Assembly (NCBI GenBank): GCA_013287375.1
Contig: JABDDX010000006.1
Location: 1 to 58,873 of the forward strand
Source: Bacteroidota bacterium
GTDB lineage: Bacteria > Bacteroidota > Bacteroidia > Sphingobacteriales > Sphingobacteriaceae
DNA length: 58,873 nt
Direction: 5' to 3'
Under the pieces are notes generated by a model. The model worked only from the letters and a program-made list of their open reading frames with translations. It was not told the origin of the DNA and made no database searches. The position numbers and the translations under genes are program-made. Numbering within the stretch: the first letter of the stretch is position 1; every line of letters starts with the position of its first letter. Below, piece by piece: positions 41,636-49,358 of this stretch.

Positions 41636-42985
41636 ATGGATGAATTAGAAAAACCCGCAGGAATAATGACCTGGTTCAAGGAATCAGTTACCGTTAAATT
41701 AGCTTTTATTGGATTATTAATCGTCGTATTGCTTATCCCCTCTTCAATGGTGGATAACCTGATCAACGAGCGGTCTGATAGGCAACAGGAAGTAATTAAA
41801 GATATTTCCTATAACTTCTCCGGCAACCAGCAAATCAAAGGCCCGGTTTTGGTTATACCCTACAAGGCACAAGTAAAAGATTTTGATCAGGCCGGAAAAG
41901 AAGAAACTAAAGAAGTAGTTGAAAACCTGTATATCCTCCCCGATGACCTCAATATTAAAACCCGGCTCAATACCGAGATTATGCACCGTGGTATTTATGA
42001 GGCCGTAGTGTATAAAACAACCGTAAAAGTAAGCGGCAACTTCGCCAAAGCCGATCTCAATTCGCTTGGCTTAACCGCCGATCAGCTGATGTTAGATAAA
42101 GCTAAGATCACCTTTAGCATCTCCGACTTAAAAGGATTAAAAACCAACCCTATTGTAAAAGCCGGCACACAAATGCTAACAGCATCGCCTACTTTCAATA
42201 ACCAGGCCTTATTTACCGATGGTCTGCAAGTTGCCGTAAACCTAACCGGCATTAGCGACCAAACCCTGCCGTTCGATTACTCGCTCGACTTAACAGGCAG
42301 CGACGAACTTAGCTTTTTACAATTAGGCAAAACAACCGATGTGGAGGTAAATGGCAACTGGAACAGCCCTAGTTTTGATGGCCGCGCGTTACCCGACACA
42401 CGCAAAATAAACGATACTGGTTTTAACGCCCACTGGCGGATGCTATACTACAACCGGCCCTTCCCGCAACAATGGGCTGGCGATGATACGCTGTTAAACA
42501 ACCACGCCAAACAAACCCAGGCTACCTTTGGCGTAAAGCTGCGTTTGCCGGTTGATGAATATCAGAAAACAACCCGCACCAGCAAATACGCTATCCTCAT
42601 CATCCTGCTTACCTTTATTTCATTGTTCCTAACCGAACTCATCCGCAAACAGCGCATCCACTCCTTCAACTATATACTGATAGGCGCCGCCATGATCATT
42701 TATTATATCCTGCTCCTTTCATTCTCCGAACAGATTGGCTTTACCGGCGCATACCTTGTGGCATCTGTTGCAACGGTAGGGCTTATTACTGTATTCATCT
42801 CATCACTGCTGAAAAACAAAATCGCCGCGGCTGTATTCGCTTGCATTTTGTCAGTGTTTTATGTATTCATCTATGTTATTATCCAGCTAGAGGATTTCGC
42901 ATTGATGATAGGCAGTATCGCGTTGTTCATCATCATAGCTGTACTCATGTATTTCAGCCGAAAAATAAATTGGGATAAACATTAA
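41636..42985 (+). CDS. creD: CreD-family inner-membrane protein
   Basis: A 449-residue protein with one N-terminal helix (residues about 18-40), a large periplasmic domain (about 45-305) and five or six C-terminal helices. The phrases LLIVVLLIPSSMVDNLINERSDRQQEV and GFNAHWRMLYYNRPFPQQW are typical of CreD. In enterobacteria CreD belongs to the CreBC regulon and affects envelope integrity; here no CreBC is present and a winged-helix regulator takes that place. A 36-bp perfect palindrome follows the stop. Confidence 0.9.
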   Translation: MDELEKPAGIMTWFKESVTVKLAFIGLLIVVLLIPSSMVDNLINERSDRQQEVIKDISYNFSGNQQIKGPVLVIPYKAQVKDFDQAGKEETKEVVENLYILPDDLNIKTRLNTEIMHRGIYEAVVYKTTVKVSGNFAKADLNSLGLTADQLMLDKAKITFSISDLKGLKTNPIVKAGTQMLTASPTFNNQALFTDGLQVAVNLTGISDQTLPFDYSLDLTGSDELSFLQLGKTTDVEVNGNWNSPSFDGRALPDTRKINDTGFNAHWRMLYYNRPFPQQWAGDDTLLNNHAKQTQATFGVKLRLPVDEYQKTTRTSKYAILIILLTFISLFLTELIRKQRIHSFNYILIGAAMIIYYILLLSFSEQIGFTGAYLVASVATVGLITVFISSLLKNKIAAAVFACILSVFYVFIYVIIQLEDFALMIGSIALFIIIAVLMYFSRKINWDKH

Positions 42986-42987
42986 TG

Positions 42988-43023
42988 GATAGTCCCTCTA
43001 TAATTAATTATAGAGGGACTATC
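42988..43023. repeat. perfect 36-bp palindrome after creD
   Basis: GATAGTCCCTCTATAATT followed at once by its exact complement AATTATAGAGGGACTATC, with no spacer. It starts 3 bp after the creD stop. No T-run follows, so it could be an RNA-stabilising hairpin or a weak terminator. Confidence 0.85.
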
Positions 43024-43073
43024 TCCAATCACAGTTTTCTAAACAGAATCTTACACGCCTATAATCTTATATT

Positions 43074-43475
43074 ATGAAACAGATATTAAAATGGGTGATA
43101 TTACCCTTAGGAGTAGTTTCAGCAGCGTTTTTATTATACATGCATTTTGAGATTACTACCTATACGGATCGTACAATTACAAATTATGCACATGTTACTG
43201 ATTATAGAATTATATCAGAAGTTCATGATGATTCCCAGTGGTATGTAAAAATATGGATTGATGGAAGAGACGGCGAAAGACTGTTAAAAATATGCCCATT
43301 CAGATATGGCGAAAACGCATTCGATTTGAAAAGTTATTTCATCAATGATTACATAAAACGAAAACCAAATTGCTGGTATTACCTCAAAAAAGGTCAAGGG
43401 CCTTACGGCTACATTTTATATTGTCTAAATAATAACAAAAGCGACTTAGAGATATATGAATTGTTTGGAGATTAA
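43074..43475 (+). CDS. hypothetical membrane-anchored protein
   Basis: A 133-residue protein with one N-terminal helix (residues about 7-25) and a small soluble domain outside (YAHVTDYRIISEVHDDSQWYV; KICPFRYGENAFDLKSYF). I do not recognise a family. It is AT-rich, has no close partner on either side and lies between creD and a family E repeat. Confidence 0.65.
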   Translation: MKQILKWVILPLGVVSAAFLLYMHFEITTYTDRTITNYAHVTDYRIISEVHDDSQWYVKIWIDGRDGERLLKICPFRYGENAFDLKSYFINDYIKRKPNCWYYLKKGQGPYGYILYCLNNNKSDLEIYELFGD

Positions 43476-43500
43476 TTAACCGAATCTAGCCTCTATCACA

Positions 43501-43558
43501 CCCCGCTGTACGAAGTCTCTGACTTCGTACCATTAAGCCTGTAGTTTGCAACTACAGT
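43501..43558. repeat. family E repeat, copy 2
   Basis: CCCCGCTGTACGAAGTCTCT, GACTTCGTAC, then CCTGTAGTT-TGC-AACTACAG. It is almost the same as 33675-33733, and again placed after a gene end. Confidence 0.8.
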
Positions 43559-43579
43559 CACCCGGGCAACCAGGACTAA

Positions 43580-44716
43580 TCAACAAACATTATTCTCGGG
43601 ATTATGGATCAAACAATACACCATATTCTTTAATAAATTGGTATAAATATTAACCCCTTCTTTAATTTCATCCACAAAAATATACTCATTCGCCATATGC
43701 GAGCGCGCCGAATCACCGGGCCCCATCTTTAATGATGGCACATCCAGCCAACCCTGGTCAGAGCTAGTTGGCGACAGGTAAGTTTTACGCCCAAGGGCAA
43801 TCCCAGCCCTCACCAAAGGGTGAATCTGATCAATGCAGGAAGGTTTCACAATCCCCGGCCGCGCGAATACATCACTGATGGTATGATTTTTTATAATGGC
43901 TAAAACCTCACCCACATTATAACAATCATTCAACCGCACATCCACTGTAAAATGGCATTCAGAGGGAACGATGTTGTGTTGGATGCCAGCCTTTATTTCG
44001 GTAACCGTCATTTTTATATCTCCCATAAACCCAGAACGCTTCGGAAAATGAAACGAACTGAACCATTGAATGTCTGCCATTGCTTTATACAAAGCATTAT
44101 CACCTTCGTTTCTGGCCGCGTGGCCTGCTGTGCCGTGGGCTGTACAATCCAATACCATGCAACCCATTTCGGCAGTTGCCAGTTGCATTTGTGTTGGCTC
44201 ACCCACTATGGCAAAATCTATATGACCAAGCAGCGGCAATACTGCTTTTAATCCATTTTCGCCGGTATTTTCCTCTTCAGCGGTAGCGGCAAAACATAAA
44301 TTGTAGCACAAATTAGGGCTATTATAAAAATAACGGAACACCGCCAGTAACGAAACCAGGCATCCCCCGGCATCGTTACTACCTAAACCATATAGCTTTC
44401 CGTCGCGCTCTTCGGGCAAATATGGGTCGCGGGTATAACCTTCATTGGGCTTTACCGTATCGTGGTGCGAGTTTAACAGGATGGTAGGTTTTTGTGGATC
44501 GTAATATTTATTGAAAGCCCAGATATTGTTACGCAATCGATGGGTGCTCATATCCCTGTTTTCTATAAAAGCTTGTATCCAATCTGCTGTGTTATCTTCC
44601 TCGCCGCTAAACGAAGGTGTAGCGATCAATTGTTTTAAAAGCATTAACGCGTCATCAGCAAGGTGCGACAATTGCTGATCTCCCACTAAAATTTCATCAA
44701 TTAACTGAAGTGACAT
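43580..44716 (-). CDS. M20 family deacylase, ArgE/acetylcitrulline deacetylase type
   Basis: A 378-residue zinc hydrolase. Metal and catalytic residues show in LLNSHHDTVKPNEG (His and Asp), GLGSNDAGGCLVSL (bridging Asp), AATAEEENTGENGL (Glu-Glu) and AIVGEPTQMQ. The form resembles the Bacteroidota enzyme that deacetylates N-acetylornithine or N-acetylcitrulline in arginine synthesis. The upstream GNAT gene, 28 bp away, is also of the arginine type, which supports this. No other arg gene is here. Confidence 0.83.
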   Translation of the reverse strand: MSLQLIDEILVGDQQLSHLADDALMLLKQLIATPSFSGEEDNTADWIQAFIENRDMSTHRLRNNIWAFNKYYDPQKPTILLNSHHDTVKPNEGYTRDPYLPEERDGKLYGLGSNDAGGCLVSLLAVFRYFYNSPNLCYNLCFAATAEEENTGENGLKAVLPLLGHIDFAIVGEPTQMQLATAEMGCMVLDCTAHGTAGHAARNEGDNALYKAMADIQWFSSFHFPKRSGFMGDIKMTVTEIKAGIQHNIVPSECHFTVDVRLNDCYNVGEVLAIIKNHTISDVFARPGIVKPSCIDQIHPLVRAGIALGRKTYLSPTSSDQGWLDVPSLKMGPGDSARSHMANEYIFVDEIKEGVNIYTNLLKNMVYCLIHNPENNVC

Positions 44717-44744
44717 ATCGATATTTTTTAAATTTTAAAATCTT

Positions 44745-45293
44745 TTAGTTGTGGTTCACTGGTTTAAACAGCATGGCTGTACACAGGCAATTATGCCTGT
44801 TTTTACTTTCGAGGATATTGTGATTAACACAGCTTTTGCATCCTTCCCAAAAAGATTCATCATGCGTTATTTCGGAATAGGTTACCGGTTCAAAGCCCAG
44901 GCGGGTATTTAACTTCATGATGGCCATACCCGAGGTAATGGAGAATATATCGGCCTCTGGATATTTCTCGCGCGATAGTTTAAAAACTTGCTCTTTTAAC
45001 GATGCTGCTACCCCTTTTTCGCGGTAAGCCGGGGAAACTATTAATCCACTGTTTGAAACAAACTTGCCGCCATCCCATACTTCTAAATAAGAAAAACCAA
45101 CCCAATTGCCGCAATCAGATACCGCCATTACAGCTTTACCGGCATTTATTTTCTCGATGATTGATGCTAATGATCTTTTGGATATGCCAGATCCCCTGGC
45201 TATTGCGGAACGTTCCGTTTCTTCTGAAATTTGCTGTACATAAACATTGTCTGAAGGTTGTGCTAACCTTACAATTATTCGTTCATCTTCCAT
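44745..45293 (-). CDS. GNAT acetyltransferase of the Bacteroidota arginine type
   Basis: A 182-residue acetyltransferase. The GNAT acetyl-CoA loop is seen in VSPAYREKGVAASLKEQVF, near residues 90-108. The C-terminal part has a Cys set (EGCKSCVNHN and HNCLCTAMLF) that matches the enzyme found first in Bacteroidota arginine operons, thought to supply N-acetylglutamate. It is followed directly by the M20 deacylase gene. The usual argG, argC, argD and argB genes are absent between them. Confidence 0.82.
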   Translation of the reverse strand: MEDERIIVRLAQPSDNVYVQQISEETERSAIARGSGISKRSLASIIEKINAGKAVMAVSDCGNWVGFSYLEVWDGGKFVSNSGLIVSPAYREKGVAASLKEQVFKLSREKYPEADIFSITSGMAIMKLNTRLGFEPVTYSEITHDESFWEGCKSCVNHNILESKNRHNCLCTAMLFKPVNHN

Positions 45294-45360
45294 TTTATTT
45301 TGTTGTTTTATCAGGCGCCCGAATGGTTATTTCTGGCACAGCAAGGGAGTGAACCAAAAG

Positions 45361-45424
45361 AGTGCCTATAATGAATAATATCCCGTAAAATGAGTTTAAA
45401 GAGGTTTAAAGGCACTTTTTATTT
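45361..45424. other. hairpin in the leader of the GNAT gene
   Basis: AGTGCCT (45361-45367) pairs with AGGCACT (45410-45416). On the plus strand a T-rich tail follows, but no plus-strand gene ends here; on the minus strand it lies in the leader of the GNAT gene, where it could be an attenuator. TTTAAA-GAGG-TTTAAA is nested within. Confidence 0.4.
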
Positions 45425-45641
45425 TTTCAGGTAGATTAGATATTATTTAGGTATATCAAATTGACACGACTTTTTTCTCAATATGAAAGGATGGAACAAT
45501 AGGTATGCACGTTTATCACGGGGGCATAGTTAGCGTGTTGCCATCTTACGCGATTATGCTTTTCCAATGTGCGCAAAGGCTGTCAAAGAGCGTAGTCGAA
45601 GTATGTGTGCAGGCCTTACCGTATACTCATTTACTCGTGCG

Positions 45642-45783
45642 GTTGTCATGCTGAGGCACTCGAAGCATAAGCGGTGGCTTAACATTTATTTTTTCATTAC
45701 CTTTAATATAATATTAAATGAACCAATAAATAGCATCCGTTTTGGCCTTTGCCCTTATGCTACGAGTGCCTCAGCATGACAAC
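45642..45783. repeat. family F repeat, long inverted pair
   Basis: TTGTCATGCTGAGGCACTCG then AAGCATAAGC at the left, and GCTACGAGTGCCTCAGCATG then ACAA at the right, form long inverse arms. Related arms occur at 39140-39208. The 638-bp gap 45294-45931 holds this, the leader hairpin and a promoter, and no gene. Confidence 0.75.
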
Positions 45784-45860
45784 GCTTCTTTCTTCTTTTT
45801 AAAAAACTCAAATAACTATGTTTGGGCCCCACTGGTTTAAGAGTTACTCTTAAATCCATG

Positions 45861-45888
45861 GATAGCGGAAGTCTGTGACTTCCCACCC
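45861..45888. repeat. family E-like short hairpin
   Basis: GGAAGTC-TGT-GACTTCC inverted repeat, similar in core to the CGAAGTC hairpin of family E. Just upstream of the rlmD promoter. Confidence 0.5.
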
Positions 45889-45891
45889 ATA

Positions 45892-45924
45892 TTTGCACAT
45901 CTACGCATCAAAATATTACCTTTG
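45892..45924 (+). promoter_or_regulatory. rlmD promoter
   Basis: TTTG (45892-45895), 21 nt, TACCTTTG (45917-45924), a full -33/-7 match. ATG 45932 begins 8 bp after the -7 box, so the mRNA would be leaderless or nearly so. Confidence 0.75.
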
Positions 45925-45931
45925 CAGCTTT

Positions 45932-47353
45932 ATGAGCAGAGGTAACAGAAACAAACCCGATAAGATTTTTGAAGACGTTGAAATAATCGACATTGCCGAA
46001 GAGGGCAAAGGCGTTGGCAAAACCGACGAATTTGTGCTTTTTGTAGAGAAAGCCATCCCCGGCGATATTGCCGATGTATTGGTTTATCGCAGCAAAAAGA
46101 ATTTTGGCGAGGGCCGTATCCTCAACCTCAAAAAAGCATCTGAATACCGGGTTCAAGCTTTCTGTGAGCATTTTGGCACCTGCGGTGGCTGTAAGTGGCA
46201 GCACATGAGCTATGACGCGCAGTTAAAGTTCAAACAAAAATCTGTCGAAGATGCGTTAACCCGCTTGGCTAAAATTGATATAACCGGGATGATGCCTATT
46301 GTGGCTTCGCCGGAGGACAAATACTACCGCAACAAGCTTGAGTTTACCTTCAGCAATAAACGATGGCTGATGGACGGCGAGGCCAAACCTGAGGATAATG
46401 TGAATATGGATGCCTTAGGTTTCCACATTCCCGGTAGGTTTGATAAAATTTTGGATGTACACCATTGTTATTTACAGGCCGATCCCTCAAACGCTATCCG
46501 CAACAGTATTGATGAATTCGCTAAACGCGAGGGTTATTCTTATTACGATTTGAAAGGCCATGCAGGTGCTTTGCGTAACCTCATTATCCGCACCTCATCA
46601 ACTGGTGAGCTGATGGTGATTGTGGTTTTCGCCTACGCGACCGATGAAGAGATCAGCAAGCTGATGAGTTTTGTTGGCGATACTTTTCCGCAGATCACAT
46701 CGCTACTGTATATCCTCAACCAAAAAAAGAACGATACCATATTCGACCAGGAGGTTATCGCCTTCCGCGGACCAGAATATATTCACGAAGAAATGAACGG
46801 CATCCGGTTTCGCATAGGCGCGAAGTCGTTCTACCAAACCAACTCGGCACAGGCACAACGTTTATACGAGATAACCCGCGATTTTGCAGGCTTCACCGGT
46901 AACGAACTGGTTTATGATTTGTACACAGGTGCCGGTACAATAGCCAACTTTATAGCCGGTCAGGTAAAAGAAGTGGTTGGGGTTGAATATGTGCCGACCG
47001 CCATCGAGGATGCCAAAATAAACTCCGCCATCAACAACATCACCAATACCAAATTTTATGCGGGTGATATGAAGGATGTTTTGGTTGCCGATTTTATAGC
47101 CGAACACGGCAAACCCGATGTGATCATCACCGACCCACCACGTGCAGGCATGCACGCAGATGTAGTTGCCCGCTTAATGGAAATTGAAGCGCCAAAAATT
47201 GTATACGTAAGCTGCAACGCCGCCACACAAGCCCGCGATTTGCTGGTACTAAAAGAAAAATACGACACCGTTAAAATTCAACCGGTTGATATGTTCCCGC
47301 ATACCCAGCACGTAGAGAATGTGGTGTTGCTTGTATTAAAGAATAGTTTATAG
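45932..47353 (+). CDS. rlmD: 23S rRNA (uracil-C5)-methyltransferase, RlmD type
   Basis: 473 residues from ATG 45932 (MSRGNRNKPDKIFEDV), chosen because a promoter overlaps the longer frame. A TRAM domain (residues about 12-68) comes first, then the Fe-S cysteines C78, C84, C87 (CEHFGTCGGC), and a C-terminal SAM methyltransferase domain with YDLYTGAGTIANFIA, TDPPRAGMH and the catalytic Cys in VYVSCNAATQ. It methylates U1939 or a similar 23S site. The next gene lies 58 bp downstream. Confidence 0.93.
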   Translation: MSRGNRNKPDKIFEDVEIIDIAEEGKGVGKTDEFVLFVEKAIPGDIADVLVYRSKKNFGEGRILNLKKASEYRVQAFCEHFGTCGGCKWQHMSYDAQLKFKQKSVEDALTRLAKIDITGMMPIVASPEDKYYRNKLEFTFSNKRWLMDGEAKPEDNVNMDALGFHIPGRFDKILDVHHCYLQADPSNAIRNSIDEFAKREGYSYYDLKGHAGALRNLIIRTSSTGELMVIVVFAYATDEEISKLMSFVGDTFPQITSLLYILNQKKNDTIFDQEVIAFRGPEYIHEEMNGIRFRIGAKSFYQTNSAQAQRLYEITRDFAGFTGNELVYDLYTGAGTIANFIAGQVKEVVGVEYVPTAIEDAKINSAINNITNTKFYAGDMKDVLVADFIAEHGKPDVIITDPPRAGMHADVVARLMEIEAPKIVYVSCNAATQARDLLVLKEKYDTVKIQPVDMFPHTQHVENVVLLVLKNSL

Positions 47354-47411
47354 ATGATTTAGGATTGAATTAATCACTCATTCAAAAATCACTCATTCAC
47401 TCAATAACAAT

Positions 47412-47801
47412 ATGGAACCTGAAGAACTGCTAAACGATAATAACGGAAAAGATAAGGAAAGCCCGCTTTTAAGTCTGGAGATAGATTTGAAGCTATTTAA
47501 CGAATCGATTCGCGAGGTAGCTATTGAAATTATGGTAGAAGGATTATCCAGATACCCCATCTTCGTGGCCCATCAGCATGAAGTAGCTTTAGGTGAAATG
47601 ATATTAGACAAGGACGACATCAACAGCGACTGGAGCATCAATGCATCAACCCTGGAAGAATTCATGGAGCGCGGCATCATCAAAAAGGAGCTTAAACAAC
47701 GCTTTATTGATACCTACAAAAAGCCCGAAGACTTTATGTGCGTATTTGTAATAGTACCTGAAGGCGCCAACTTTGTATTTTTCCCTTATGTTAAAGATTA
47801 A
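47412..47801 (+). CDS. conserved hypothetical protein downstream of rlmD
   Basis: A 129-residue acidic soluble protein without signal peptide or helices (EIDLKLFNESIREVAIEIMV; YPIFVAHQHEVALGEMILD; FMCVFVIVPEGANFVFFPY). I have seen similar short proteins next to rlmD in Bacteroidota but cannot name a function. It is followed by a family C repeat. Confidence 0.7.
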   Translation: MEPEELLNDNNGKDKESPLLSLEIDLKLFNESIREVAIEIMVEGLSRYPIFVAHQHEVALGEMILDKDDINSDWSINASTLEEFMERGIIKKELKQRFIDTYKKPEDFMCVFVIVPEGANFVFFPYVKD

Positions 47802-47814
47802 AGGGAGAGGCAAA

Positions 47815-47871
47815 TTCCCTTCTCGAGAGGGGGCGCGAAGGAAAGTGCGGCTGCAGGGGTGTGTTTCTACA
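47815..47871. repeat. family C repeat, divergent copy 3
   Basis: TTCCCTTCTCGAGAGGGGGC, an extra GCGAAGGAAAGTGCGGCTGC, then AGGGGTGTGTTTCTACAT. The insert of about 20 bp separates the two conserved parts seen in copies 1 and 2. Confidence 0.7.
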
Positions 47872-47964
47872 TCATTCAATTTAAACCAATCTTTACTCTT
47901 TAAAACTTAATTTCTACCTTAGCCGTTGAATATTAAAATCACTTCTAACATTCAACTAAGTATC

Positions 47965-48474
47965 ATGTCAGATAAAAAACTTCTTATTCTTAACCAGCAT
48001 CAAATGCAGCAAAAGATCGACAGGATTGCCTACCAAATATTGGAGGATAATTTTGACGAGGAAGAAATACTGATAGCAGGCATTTTACCCCGCGGCAATC
48101 ACATTGCCGAACGCCTAAAAAAAATACTGGATGAGATAGCGCCCTTTAAAAGCAAGTTACTTACTATCGAACTGGATAAACAAAGCAGCAGCCTTAAATC
48201 AAACATCAATTTTAAGGTAGATGACTGTAAAGATAAAGCGGTTATTTTGGTTGATGACGTACTAAACTCAGGCAAAACACTGGCTTATGGCTTCGGGGTA
48301 TTTATTGATGTGCGTTTAAAAAAGCTGCGTACCGCTGTTTTGATTGATCGCAACCATAAAAACTTCCCAATAACTACCGACTATGCCGGTATGGCATTAT
48401 CTACTGTTTTAAAAGAGCGTGTTGATGTTTTTTTAACCGAAAACGGCGATGAAGACGCGGTATATTTAACCTAG
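47965..48474 (+). CDS. phosphoribosyltransferase family protein
   Basis: 169 residues from ATG 47965 (MSDKKLLILNQHQMQQ). The PRPP-binding loop VILVDDVLNSGKT lies at residues 93-105, and the phosphate loop LPRGNHIAERL near 41. It is PyrR/UPRT-like in layout, so it could recycle a nucleobase or regulate pyr genes; nothing in the context decides. A candidate small RNA follows. Confidence 0.85.
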   Translation: MSDKKLLILNQHQMQQKIDRIAYQILEDNFDEEEILIAGILPRGNHIAERLKKILDEIAPFKSKLLTIELDKQSSSLKSNINFKVDDCKDKAVILVDDVLNSGKTLAYGFGVFIDVRLKKLRTAVLIDRNHKNFPITTDYAGMALSTVLKERVDVFLTENGDEDAVYLT

Positions 48475-48607
48475 TAATTTCAATTCCCATATTCCCAATT
48501 TGTGTAAAAAGTTCCCAAATAATTGGCGGGAATTCTACAGGCAAAAATAGCCTGTTGCTTAATAAACAATGCGCTTAGTTCAAATTAACATTTCAGGTAA
48601 TTGGCAT

Positions 48608-48702
48608 TGCTTTTGAATTAATATCAACAGCCCTTACCAAAAGGGTTGTTTTCATAGGTAGATGTAGGCCGAAAAACTGCGAGAGTCTTTTCGGCCTTTT
48701 TT
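48608..48702 (+). ncRNA. candidate small RNA with intrinsic terminator
   Basis: TGCTTTTG (48608-48615) is near the -7 consensus. Then AACAGCCCTT (48626-48635)/AAGGGTTGTT (48641-48650) gives one hairpin, and AGGCCGAAAA (48666-48675)/TTTTCGGCCT (48688-48697) a strong terminator with a T-run to 48702. No plus-strand gene follows (the next is on the minus strand), and the upstream gene ended 134 bp earlier. A Rfam comparison, for example with Flavo-1, would be needed to name it. Confidence 0.5.
48666..48702 (+). terminator. strong intrinsic terminator
   Basis: AGGCCGAAAA/TTTTCGGCCT perfect 10-bp stem with a 12-nt loop and T-run. It ends either the phosphoribosyltransferase transcript or the candidate small RNA. 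Confidence 0.88.
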
Positions 48703-48793
48703 GTGCCCGAAATTTCCATCCCCAATTAAATTAAATCCGACTCTCCGTCCCTCACACCTTCGCTCTCCGCATCCCACTCCTCGCTCCTTCCCA

Positions 48794-49264
48794 CTAATTA
48801 GCCGAAGTTTTACTCAATGCCTGTTTACCAAACTTTAGCAAATCCTTAGCGCCCATATAGCCCATGGTGCCAAAAACCGGTTTACCGTTCGAGTCGAAAA
48901 CGATTAAAGTCGGGTAAGCGGTTATCCCCCACTGACTGGCCAGATCGGGGCCCTCTCCACGCTCCATATCCATTGATAGGTTTATAAAGTTTTGATTATA
49001 AAACTCCGCTACTTTTTTATCCTTAAAGGTGGTGTTCTTTAACAAATTACAAGGGCCACACCAGGTAGCATAAGCATCAACAAAAATGTATTTATTTTGT
49101 AGCTGGGCCTGGTGCAAAGCTTCAATCCACGAGTTTTCAATAAAAGCAATACCATTAGCGTTTTTAGCATTATTATTTTTAACACTTTGTCCGCAACTGA
49201 ATACCGGCATTAATGCCACTAAAAGCGCAAATGCACTCCATCTATAAAACCGAATTAATTTCAT
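48794..49264 (-). CDS. thioredoxin-family exported protein
   Basis: 156 residues from ATG 49264 (MKLIRFYRWSAFALLVALMP), with an export signal ending near the SCGQ lipobox-like site, so possibly a lipoprotein. The thioredoxin fold has the active site YATWCGPCNLLKNTTF and cis-Pro in WGITAYPTLIVF. It is of the DsbD-gamma/thioredoxin_7 type and could reduce or shuffle periplasmic disulfides. A single gene. Confidence 0.87.
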   Translation of the reverse strand: MKLIRFYRWSAFALLVALMPVFSCGQSVKNNNAKNANGIAFIENSWIEALHQAQLQNKYIFVDAYATWCGPCNLLKNTTFKDKKVAEFYNQNFINLSMDMERGEGPDLASQWGITAYPTLIVFDSNGKPVFGTMGYMGAKDLLKFGKQALSKTSAN

Positions 49265-49358
49265 ATAAAACAATAAACCCAAACCTATAAATAATATTAC
49301 AGGTTTGGGATATTCAATTTTATTCAGCGCCTATGCCGGCACTATTATCAGGTTTCGC

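Noticed and set aside
45361..45424. Plus-strand intrinsic terminator
   Set aside because: No plus-strand gene ends upstream; it is better seen as a hairpin in the leader of the minus-strand GNAT gene, of unproven role.
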